Positions 33,649 through 41,600 of a stretch of 64,000 nt of DNA are shown here, piece after piece (position 1 is the first letter of the stretch; each line of letters begins with the position of its first letter). Location of the stretch: assembly GCF_019880225.1 (NCBI RefSeq), contig NZ_CP082284.1, positions 930,001 to 994,000 on the forward strand. Direction: 5' to 3'. The position numbers and the translations under genes are program-made. The DNA is from Halobaculum rubrum. Lineage in GTDB: Archaea > Halobacteriota > Halobacteria > Halobacteriales > Haloferacaceae. The notes under the pieces are model-generated. The model was given only the letters and a program-made list of their open reading frames with translations. It made no database searches and had not been told where the DNA came from.

Positions 33649-34254
33649 ATGTTCGAATTCATCACGGACGAGGAGGAGCGCGGGCAGGTGGGTATCGGGA
33701 CGCTCATCGTGTTCATCGCGATGGTGCTGGTGGCGGCGATCGCCGCCGGCGTCCTCATCAACACCGCCGGCTTCCTCCAGAGCAAGTCGCAGGAAACGGG
33801 TCAACAGAGCAGCAAGCAGGTCAGCAATCGGCTTCAGGAGGTCGCCACCGTCGGAAACGTCAACAGTGAACAGATCGATATCGTCAACGTGACCGTGACG
33901 CAGGCGCCCGGCGCCGGCGAGATCGACGTTCACAACGCAACGGTCACGTGGATCGGCCCCAGCGGAACCTACCAGTTGGTCGCGAACAGCTCCGGAACGT
34001 ATGATTCGCTGGCAGCCGGTATTCAGGGTGAGGAGTTCGGCTACGAGCCGGTCAAGGACGCCGACGACAGTTCGAACGTCCTGAACGACGCGGACGACCG
34101 CCTCAACCTCGTGTTCGACGTTAGCACGTTCGCCAGTAACCTCGACGAGGGCGAGGAGGTCACGATCAAGGTCAACACGATGGCCGGCGCGACCACGGAG
34201 ATCCGCTTCACGGTGCCCGAGTCGCTCGGGAACAAGGAAGCCGTCGAGCTGTAA
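33649..34254 (+). CDS. Archaellin (flagellin), solitary gene
   Basis: 201 residues. The leader [18 protein letters not shown] has the RGQ/VGIGT cleavage site of prearchaellins, followed by the hydrophobic filament helix [23 protein letters not shown] and LQSKSQETG, an archaellin hallmark. The outer domain is beta-rich with NxS/T sites (VNVTVT, HNATVT, ANSSGT) that could be N-glycosylated. PibD would process it. No other archaellum gene (arlCDE, arlI, arlJ) is near, so this is a stand-alone copy. AT-rich CTCTAATTATTCC at 33554-33566 is a promoter candidate about 85 nt upstream. Confidence 0.92.
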   Translation: MFEFITDEEERGQVGIGTLIVFIAMVLVAAIAAGVLINTAGFLQSKSQETGQQSSKQVSNRLQEVATVGNVNSEQIDIVNVTVTQAPGAGEIDVHNATVTWIGPSGTYQLVANSSGTYDSLAAGIQGEEFGYEPVKDADDSSNVLNDADDRLNLVFDVSTFASNLDEGEEVTIKVNTMAGATTEIRFTVPESLGNKEAVEL

Positions 34255-34265
34255 CCGGGCAGACC

Positions 34266-34284
34266 GCTTTTGATCTCATTTTTC
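34266..34284 (+). terminator. T-rich terminator after archaellin gene
   Basis: Two T-runs (TTTT at 34268-34271 and TTTTT at 34279-34283) begin 13 nt after the archaellin stop, in otherwise GC-rich sequence. Such oligo-T tracts terminate archaeal transcription without a hairpin. Confidence 0.6.
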
Positions 34285-34384
34285 GTCTGATCCGCGCGCT
34301 GTCGCAAGCCGTGGCCGTATACAACCACGGCGTACGAACTGCAGACACGCGTACCTTCAACTCCCCACGCGAGAACCTGGTGGC

Positions 34385-35536
34385 ATGCACGAACCGACCG
34401 CCCGCGTCCGCGCGTGTGACCGTTCCCGGATCCGCGTGATGTTCGACCTCGCGCAGGAACTGGAACGCGAGGGCCGCGATCTCGTCCGCCTCGAGGTGGG
34501 CGAACCCGACTTCGACACGCCCGAGCACGTCGTCGACGCCGCCGTCGACGCCGCCCGCGGGGGCCACACCCACTACACGAGCAACGCCGGTCTCCCCGAG
34601 TTGCGGGCGGCCATCTCCGACACCCTCGCGCGCGAGTACGACGTGGAGCACGCCGCCGACGAGATACTCACGACCACCGGCGGGATGGAGGCGCTCCACC
34701 TCGCGTTCCTCGCGACCGTCGACCCCGGCTCGGAGGTCCTTCTCCCCTCGCCGTCGTGGCCGAACTACTGGACACAGGCGAAGCTCGCGGACGCCACGCC
34801 CGTCGAGGTGCCGATGCCCGCGCCAGAGTACGATCTGGACGCCGACACCCTCGTCGCGGAGATGACCGAGGACACCTCGCTCGTAGTTTTGTGTTCACCC
34901 TCCAACCCAACCGGCAGGGTCGCCGACCCCGACGAGGTCCGGGCGGTCGTCGACGCCGCCGCCGATCACGACGCGTACGTGATCGCCGACGAGGTGTACG
35001 CGAAGCTGACCTACGACCGCGACCCGACCGGGATCGCGGCGCTGACGCGCCACCCCGACCACGTGCTCACGGTCGGCTCCTGCTCGAAGACGTACGCGAT
35101 GACGGGCTGGCGCGTCGGCTGGCTCGCCGGCGACCCGACGGTCGTCGACGAGGCGACGAAGGTCAGGGAGTCAACGACCGCCTGCACCGGAAGCGTCGCC
35201 CAGCACGCCGCCATCTCCGCGCTCACCGGGCCACAGGAGCCCGTCGAGGCGATGTACGACGCGTTCCGGGAGCGCCGCGACTACGTGGCCGACCGCCTCG
35301 CCGACATGGACGGCGTGACGGCACCCGAGCCGGAGGGCGCCTTCTACGCGTTCGTGAACCCCGACACCGACGAGGCGAGCCTCCCGCTCGCGAAGCGACT
35401 GTGCGAGGAGGCCGGCGTCGTGCTCGCGCCCGGCGACGGCTTCGGCGAGGCCGGACAGGGTCAGCTGCGGCTCTCCTTCGCCAATTCGATGGAGCGGCTG
35501 GGGGAGGGACTGGACCGGATCGAGGCGGCGCTGTAG
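34385..35536 (+). CDS. PLP-dependent aminotransferase, class I/II
   Basis: 383 residues of fold type I. The PLP Lys is Lys235 in SCSKTYAMTGWRVGW; the Asn and Asp contacts are in CSPSNPTGRV and YVIADEVYAKL; the C-terminal Arg is in GQLRLSFANS. It resembles archaeal aspartate/aromatic aminotransferases (AspC group). The exact amino donor cannot be told. ATG 34385 starts MHEPTARVRACDRSRIRVMFDLA, normal for the family. Confidence 0.9.
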   Translation: MHEPTARVRACDRSRIRVMFDLAQELEREGRDLVRLEVGEPDFDTPEHVVDAAVDAARGGHTHYTSNAGLPELRAAISDTLAREYDVEHAADEILTTTGGMEALHLAFLATVDPGSEVLLPSPSWPNYWTQAKLADATPVEVPMPAPEYDLDADTLVAEMTEDTSLVVLCSPSNPTGRVADPDEVRAVVDAAADHDAYVIADEVYAKLTYDRDPTGIAALTRHPDHVLTVGSCSKTYAMTGWRVGWLAGDPTVVDEATKVRESTTACTGSVAQHAAISALTGPQEPVEAMYDAFRERRDYVADRLADMDGVTAPEPEGAFYAFVNPDTDEASLPLAKRLCEEAGVVLAPGDGFGEAGQGQLRLSFANSMERLGEGLDRIEAAL

Positions 35537-35654
35537 GAGGTTCGCGAGGATCGGGTCGTCCCTGCCCTCACAGCACCGCAGGTGTCCCAGATACTGGGAA
35601 CCGCCGCAACCGAGGTAATCTTGGGTGTTCTATGCACAACCAGAGGTGGACACG

Positions 35655-35990
35655 ATGGCAACGCTGCTCGGCGTACTCGCACAGACCGGTCCGCACGGAC
35701 CGATGGGATCCGGAGCTGGCGGCGGCATGGCCGGCGGCGGCTGGGCCGGCGGGACGATGGGGGGCGGCCTGTTCCCGTGGCTCGGCCCATGGGGCGGACT
35801 GATCGGACTGCTGGTCGTGGTCCTCCTCCTCGGGGCCGTCGTGTACGCCCTCGGCACGCTCGCGACCCGCGAGGGTGGCGACGAAGGCGGCGGCGACGAC
35901 GCACTCGAGATTCTCGAGCGTCGCTACGCCCGCGGCGAACTCGACGAGGAGGAGTACGAGGTACGACGGCAGTGGCTGCGGGGAGAGTGA
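35655..35990 (+). CDS. SHOCT domain membrane protein
   Basis: 111 residues. A Gly/Met-rich segment near 20-40 is followed by one or two membrane helices (LFPWLGPWGGLIGLLVVVLLLGAVVYAL) and a C-terminal SHOCT motif ALEILERRYARGELDEEEYEVRRQWL. SHOCT segments are short helical hairpins on many envelope proteins of unknown role. ATG 35655 is preceded by GAGGTGG, a clear Shine-Dalgarno-like site, which decides the start. Confidence 0.85.
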   Translation: MATLLGVLAQTGPHGPMGSGAGGGMAGGGWAGGTMGGGLFPWLGPWGGLIGLLVVVLLLGAVVYALGTLATREGGDEGGGDDALEILERRYARGELDEEEYEVRRQWLRGE

Positions 35991-36029
35991 CGTCACGGCA
36001 GTTGTCGGGCGAAGCGGGCAGGAGACGGC

Positions 36030-36764
36030 CTACCGCATCAGCTCCCCGCCGTTCACGTTCAGCGTCTCGCCGGTGACGAAGCGCGCATCGCGGAGATACG
36101 CCACCGCGTCGGCGATGTCGTCGGGTTGGCCGTAGTAGCCCATCGGGATCCGTTCTTTCTCCGCTGTCGCCTCCTCCTCGCTGCGGTCGCTCGTCATGTC
36201 CGTCTCGACGTGTCCGGGTGCGACCGCGTTCACCCGGACGTCGGGCGCGAAGTCGCGGGCGTGGCTCTTCGTCACCGACAGCAGCGCACCCTTCGAGCCG
36301 GCGTAGTGGACCTCGATTGGCGCGCCGGTGTACGCGAGGATCGAGGAGACGTTCGTCACCGACGGCGTCGGCTCGGCGTCGCTCTCCCGGAGGTGCGGGA
36401 GCGCGGCCTTGGTGACGTTGAACACCGAGTTGACGTTCACGTCCATCACCCGGTCGAAGTCCGCCGGGTCGAGGTCCTCGGTGTAGACGTGCTGGTCGAT
36501 GCCGGCGTTGTTGACGACGTGGTCGAGTCCGCCGAGTTCCTCGACCGCGGTGTCGACGAGGCGCGCGGCGTCGTCGGGGTCGGACACGTCCGCCTGTACG
36601 ATCTCCGCGTCCCGCCCGTGCTGGCGGACGGCCGCGGCGGTCTCGGCCGCGGCGTCGGCGGAGGTGTGGTAATTGACGACCACGTCGTAGCTGTCGGCGG
36701 CGAAGCGTTCGGCGATTGCCGCGCCGATACCCCGCGACGAACCCGTGACGAGTGCGACTGGCAT
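36030..36764 (-). CDS. SDR family oxidoreductase (FabG-like)
   Basis: 244 residues. Cofactor motif VTGSSRGIGAAIA starts at residue 6; NNAG near 86 (VVNNAGIDQ); catalytic Ser in VTNVSSILAYTG; Tyr-x-x-x-Lys is YAGSKGA; the C-terminal VTGETLNVNGGEL is typical of FabG. Haloarchaea lack fatty-acid synthase in the bacterial sense, so the substrate is more likely a beta-ketoacyl-CoA (as in PHA synthesis) or another ketone. ATG 36764 puts the strand at the start. Confidence 0.88.
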   Translation of the reverse strand: MPVALVTGSSRGIGAAIAERFAADSYDVVVNYHTSADAAAETAAAVRQHGRDAEIVQADVSDPDDAARLVDTAVEELGGLDHVVNNAGIDQHVYTEDLDPADFDRVMDVNVNSVFNVTKAALPHLRESDAEPTPSVTNVSSILAYTGAPIEVHYAGSKGALLSVTKSHARDFAPDVRVNAVAPGHVETDMTSDRSEEEATAEKERIPMGYYGQPDDIADAVAYLRDARFVTGETLNVNGGELMR

Positions 36765-36814
36765 AGCGGGGACGACGGGCAACCGGGACTTGGGTGTTGC
36801 CGTCGGCGGTGGCG

Positions 36815-37534
36815 TCAGTGCGTGTGTCCGAGCATCTCGTTGACCGTCTCGTTGAGGCCGTGAATCTTCTCACGGGCCCCCGACGGGAGCGACGACTGTG
36901 GCTCGCTGAGCCCCGCCGCGTCGTGCGGATCCGGCTTTCCGACGACGACGGTCGCGATCATCCCGACTCCCTCGTGGGGCGTGCAGTAGTAGTCGTAGAC
37001 GCCGGGCGTGTCGAGCGTCACCTCGCGCTCGGCGCCGGACTCCGTCAACAGCCCCGTGTCGAAGGCCGTTCCGCCCTCGGGGATGCGCCGGGGCTTGTCG
37101 TTCGCCGGCGCGTACGCCGTCGCCGAGTGGCTGCCGGACTCGTTGTGGAACGTGACGGTGGCGCCCTCCTCGATCCAGACCACGTGCGGGTCGAAGTGGT
37201 AGCCGCCGTCGGCCGTGACGAGGTTCACCGTCGCGGACGCCGACGGCTCCTCGGGTACCCCGTGGCCGTGGTCCGAGCTGCCCCCGTCGTCGTGGCTCGA
37301 CTCGGTCTCCTCGTCGCTGTGGGTGTCCTCTTGGTGCCCGTCGTCGCCGTGGCCGTCGTCATCGTGAGTCTCGGTTCCGGTCGCCGTCGCCGTCGCCGTC
37401 GCCGTCGGCGAGTCGGCGCCGCCGGCGCCGCCGCCGGACTCCTCGCTGCTACCGGCCACGCAGCCGGCCGTCCCGGCCATGGCGGCGGCGGTCGCTGCGA
37501 CGAACGTCCGTCGAGAGAGCGTGTCGTCTGACAT
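36815..37534 (-). CDS. Halocyanin-like blue copper lipoprotein
   Basis: 239 residues. The N-terminus SRRTFVAATAAAMAGTAGC is a Tat signal with lipobox; Cys25 would be lipidated. A linker of about 65 residues is made of Thr/Ala, then His, Asp, Glu and Ser (HDDDGHGDDGHQEDTHSD...), a probable metal-binding or flexible tether. The plastocyanin-fold domain (about 100-205) has ligand His in NESGSHSATAY and Cys, His, Met in YYCTPHEGVGM. It would carry electrons on the outer face of the membrane. ATG 37534 has GGTGACCC just upstream. It diverges from a winged-helix regulator at 37647. Confidence 0.88.
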   Translation of the reverse strand: MSDDTLSRRTFVAATAAAMAGTAGCVAGSSEESGGGAGGADSPTATATATATGTETHDDDGHGDDGHQEDTHSDEETESSHDDGGSSDHGHGVPEEPSASATVNLVTADGGYHFDPHVVWIEEGATVTFHNESGSHSATAYAPANDKPRRIPEGGTAFDTGLLTESGAEREVTLDTPGVYDYYCTPHEGVGMIATVVVGKPDPHDAAGLSEPQSSLPSGAREKIHGLNETVNEMLGHTH

Positions 37535-37646
37535 CTGGGTCACCTACAGATGGGTAGAGGCACCCGATACACAAACACCCGCCAGCACGTTCGCTGGGCC
37601 GGCGACTCACCCCCGTCCTTTTATGTAGAAGGAGCAAACTCCCGCT
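37535..37646. promoter_or_regulatory. Divergent promoter, halocyanin / winged-helix operon
   Basis: 112 nt. CTTTTATGTAG at 37617-37627 lies 20-30 nt before GTG 37647 and is the TATA box of the plus-strand operon. AGATGGGTAGAGG near 37546-37558 lies close to the minus start. The short spacing makes control of the copper protein by the winged-helix protein plausible. Confidence 0.45.
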
Positions 37647-38000
37647 GTGAGCGAGGACCGGACCGCCGCCGACGTGCTCGACCTGCTCGGGGACGAGTAC
37701 GCCAGGTCTATCCTCGCGGCCGTGAGCACCGGCGCCAAGTCGGCCGCGGAACTCGGGGAACACTGCGACATGTCCGTCTCGACGGTGTACCGGCGGGCGG
37801 AGGCGCTCGTGGAGCGGGACCTCCTCGTCGAGCGGGTGCGCATCGACCCCGACGGCCATCACGAGTCGGTGTTCGAACCGGCCGTCGAGCGCCTGGCGGT
37901 GGAGGTACGGGACGGCTCGCTCGACGTCGACGTCGAGCAGCCGAACGAGGACGCGGTGGACCGGTTCACGCGCGTCTGGGAGGACATCAGGGAGAGCTAA
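37647..38000 (+). CDS. Winged-helix transcription regulator (ArsR/HTH_20-like)
   Basis: 117 residues. DLLGDEYARSILAAVSTGAKSAAELGEHCDMSVSTVYRRAEALVERDLL is a clear winged helix with recognition helix SVSTVYRRAEAL, followed by a beta wing (ERVRIDPDGHHESVF). Residues 80-117 are an acidic helix. This group often sits before small membrane proteins in haloarchaea, as here. No obvious metal site. GTG 37647; TAA overlaps the next ATG by one base. Confidence 0.87.
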   Translation: MSEDRTAADVLDLLGDEYARSILAAVSTGAKSAAELGEHCDMSVSTVYRRAEALVERDLLVERVRIDPDGHHESVFEPAVERLAVEVRDGSLDVDVEQPNEDAVDRFTRVWEDIRES

Positions 38001-38278
38001 TGCACGTCGAACTCGTCATCGCGAAGGTCGCCACGGTACTGTTGGGAACCGCCATCTCGATTCAGGCGATGCGCGGGTATCGTCGCCACGGGAGCGAGCC
38101 GATGCTGTACCTCGGGGTCGGGTTTCTGATCGTCACGATCGGCTCGGTGCTGGAGGGAGTGTTGTTCGACGTGCTCGGCTGGAGTCTCTTCGCCGCCGGC
38201 GCGGTACAGACGTCGTTGGTTGCGCTCGGCATGCTCGTCATCCTCTACTCGCTGTTCGGGGAGGTGTCGATGTCGTGA
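38000..38278 (+). CDS. Small three-helix membrane protein (DUF7521-like), first copy
   Basis: 92 residues with three hydrophobic helices (about 5-22, 34-52, 60-85). The motif ISIQAMRGYRRHGSEPMLYLGVGFLIVTIGSVLEGVLF matches the second gene downstream, so the two are paralogues. In haloarchaea such proteins travel with winged-helix regulators; the family number is recalled, not checked. Function unknown; possibly a membrane partner or sensor for the regulator. Confidence 0.75.
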   Translation: MHVELVIAKVATVLLGTAISIQAMRGYRRHGSEPMLYLGVGFLIVTIGSVLEGVLFDVLGWSLFAAGAVQTSLVALGMLVILYSLFGEVSMS

Positions 38279-38550
38279 CCGACGGCACGCACCTCGCCCT
38301 CAGTGTCGTCCGCGCCGTCGTCTTCCTCCTGGGCGTCGCGGTGACCGCGACCGCGACTCGCGCGTACCACCGGGTCGGCGAGCCGTATCTCCGCGACGCC
38401 GCCGTCGCGTTCGGCGTCGTCACCGTCGGCGTTCTCATCGAGGGCGTATTGTTCCAGTTCACGAGCCTCGATCTCACCGCCGTCCACCTCGTCGAGTCCG
38501 TCGCCATCGGCGTCGGCTTCCTCGTCCTCCTGCGGTCGCTGCGCGCGTAG
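38275..38550 (+). CDS. Small three-helix membrane protein (DUF7521-like), second copy
   Basis: 91 residues, paralogous to the preceding gene: TATATRAYHRVGEPYLRDAAVAFGVVTVGVLIEGVLFQF aligns with its central part. Three hydrophobic helices. GTG 38275 overlaps the previous stop by 4 nt. The pair could form a heteromer in the membrane. Confidence 0.75.
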   Translation: MTDGTHLALSVVRAVVFLLGVAVTATATRAYHRVGEPYLRDAAVAFGVVTVGVLIEGVLFQFTSLDLTAVHLVESVAIGVGFLVLLRSLRA

Positions 38551-38605
38551 TCCCCCTTTGGTGCGGCCGACGATCGTGCGAGCCACGGCCCGGCGCGTGT
38601 GACAG

Positions 38606-38615
38606 AACATTTAAC
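38606..38615 (+). promoter_or_regulatory. TATA candidate of pentapeptide-repeat channel gene
   Basis: ACATTTAACA lies 26-35 nt before GTG 38641 in GC-rich sequence, fitting a leaderless or very short leader transcript. Confidence 0.45.
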
Positions 38616-38640
38616 AAACCCGACACCGACACACGCGTGA

Positions 38641-41600
38641 GTGTCAGGGAGCTGTTCGTTCCGCATCGACCCGAACGGGGCGGTCGAAGCGGGAACCGAC
38701 GGCGGAGTCGACGCGGCGACCGACGACGCCGACGCTCGGAGCGTCGCTGGCGCGCCGGGCGTCGACGCCAGTGAGCACCCCGGCGTGACCGAGTCGTGGT
38801 CGTGCCCGCATGAGGCGCACCCGGACACGGAGCGGTGCGTCTTCCATATGGGCGGGGACGCCCGCGCGAAGCGCGGCGTGAGCGACGCCGACGTCGCCGA
38901 GGCGCTTCGGGAGGTGGCGGGGCGTCACGGCGCGGCCGACAAACGACTGCTCGGGGCGCGCCTCGGCGACGTGACGCTGGACAACGAGGTGCTCGACGCG
39001 CCGGACACGTCGCCGCTGGACCTACGCGGCGCGCGCGTTACGGGGACGCTCTCGCTGGTCGAGGCGGAGGTGTGCCAGCCGGTCGATCTGCGCGGGGCCA
39101 GGCTGTCGAGCGTCGATATGACCGACTCGACCATGCGGGGCGACTGGGACCTGTCCGGCGCCCGCGTCGACGACGAGTTCGTCCTCCGAGAGGCGACGTT
39201 CGAGGGCGACGTGGACCTCGTCGGGGCGGCGTTCGACGGCCGCGTCTCGGCCGAAGAGGCCCGATTCGTCGCCGACACGTGTCTGCGCGAGGCGACGTTC
39301 GCGGCGGCCGCGCGCTTCGACGGCGCGGAGTTCCGCGGCGACGCGAACCTGCTGGACGACGACGCGTGCTTCGAGCGGGCCACCTTCGAGGCCGAGGCGT
39401 GCTTCCGGAAGGCCCAGTTCCGCTACGCCGACTACGTCGACGCGGCGTTCGGCGGCGACGTCGACTTCGACGAGGCGACGTTCACTGGCGACGCGGAGTT
39501 CGCGGGCGCGACGTTCGACGCCGGCGCCTCCTTCCGCGGGGCGGAGTTCCACGGGGGGGCGAACGTGCTGGTCGAGGACGTGACGTTCGCCGACGCCGAG
39601 TTCGCAGACAGCGTGGCCTTCGAGCGCGCGGAGTTCGCCGACGCGACCTTCGCCGGGACCGACTTCGGCGACGATGCCGACTTCGACCACGCGCGCTTCG
39701 AGGGGAACGCGGACTTCGCCGGCGCCGTGTTCGACGCCGACGCGGAGTTCCCGGAGGCGCGGTTCGCTCTCGACGCCGACTTCTCTCGCGTCCGGGTCGC
39801 CGGCGCCGTCGAGTTCGCCGGCGCGGAGTTCCGCGGCGGCGACAACGTCCACGCGGACGACCTCAGCTTCGCCGACGCGACGTTCGAGGGGCACGCGGAC
39901 TTCGGCGACGCCGAGTTCCGGTACGCCGACTTCACCGGCGTCGAGACGGCGTCGATGGACATGGAGGGCGCCCGCTTCGCCCGCGACGCGGCGTTCGACG
40001 GCGCCGTCGTCGACGGGGCGTTCACCCTCGACGAGGCCCGCCTCGACGGCGACACCTCCTTCGCCGGCGCGACGTTCGGGGCGGCGGTGTCGATGCGGGG
40101 CGCGGAGTTCCGCGGCGACGACAACGTGCAGGACGACGACCTCACGCTCGCGGGTGCGACCGTCGAGGGCCCGCTCGACTGTTTCGCCGCCGTCTTCGGC
40201 GAGGCGACGTTCGACGGCCTCGCGGTCGCCGGGGACGCCGAGTTCGACGAGACGGAGTTTACCGAGACGGCGACGATGACGGGCGCAACGTTCGGCGCGG
40301 CGGTGCGATTCACGGAGGCACGCTTCCGCGACGACGCCGCCTTCGACGACCTGACCGTCGAGGGATCGGCGTCGTTCCGCGGGGCGGAGTTCCACGGCGG
40401 CGACAACGTCCGCGACGACGACGCCACGTTCGCCGGGGCCGACTTCGGCGACGACGCCGACTTCAGGCACGCGCGCTTCGAGCGCACCGAGTTCGACGGC
40501 GCCGTCGTCGCCGGCGACGCCTCCTTCGGGGAGGCCGCCTTCGACGACCAGGTCGTGTTCCGCGGCGTCGCCTTCGAGGGGGAGGCACGCTTCGACGAGG
40601 CCCGTTTCGACGGCGACGTGTCCTTCGGGACGGCGACGTTCGGAGGGGTCGCGGCCTTCCGCGGGGTGGAGTTCCACGGCGGCGACAACGTCCAGGACGA
40701 CGACGCCACGTTCGCCGGGGCGACCTTCGGCGACGAGACGACGTTCCGGGCCGCCGAGTTCACCTACGCCAACGTGACCGATGCGACGTTCGAGGGGCCG
40801 GCCACGTTCGAGGCGACGCGCTTCGATCGCGACGCCGACTTCGACGGGTCGGCGTTCCGCGACGACGCGACGTTCGCCGAGGCGCGCTTCGAGACGGACG
40901 CGAGTTTCGAGGGCGTCGCCTTCGACGGCGACGCCGTCTTCAGCGGCGTCGAGTTCGTCGGCGGCTACCACGAGACGGACGACGCCGCGTTCAACGACGC
41001 CGTCTTCGGGGGCGACGCCGCCTTCGACGAGGTGGAGTTCCGCGTCGCCGGGTTCGACGACGCCCGCTTCGAGGAGAGTGTGACCGTCGAGCGGAGCACC
41101 TTCGAGGCGGTACACGCCGAGGCCGCGACGTTCGAGGCGAGCCTGAACGCCGAGCGCGCCCGGTTCGGTCCCACGGCGTTCGGCGGCGCCGAGATCGTCG
41201 GCGACGCGCTGTTCATCGAGGCCGCGTTCGACGGGGACGCGACGTTCCGGAACGCGACGTTCGGCGCCTCGGCCGTGTTCTCGCGGGCGGTGTTCGACGA
41301 CCGGGCGGACTTCTCCAGCGTCCGGGTCGCCGACGAGGCGCACTTCGACGAGCTACACTTCCGCCGGGACACCACGTTCGCTGACGCCGAGTTCGGCGCG
41401 GAGGCGACCTTCCGGGCCGCCGAGTTCGAGGGCAGCGCCAACATGCACAACGACGACGCCAGCTTCCAGAGCGCCGTGTTCCACGGCCCGGCGAACTTCG
41501 ACAAGGCGACGTTCCTGTACGCGAACTTCGTCGGGACGACCCTCCACGACCGCGCGCGCTTCAGCGAGACGCGCTTCGAGGAGTCGGTGCGCTTCCGGCC

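Noticed and set aside
39022-41343. A 773-codon open frame on the minus strand opposite the pentapeptide-repeat gene
   Set aside because: It mirrors the repeats of the plus-strand gene, starts inside them and has no recognisable domain. The high GC and the GAG/GAC-rich code leave the opposite strand open by chance.
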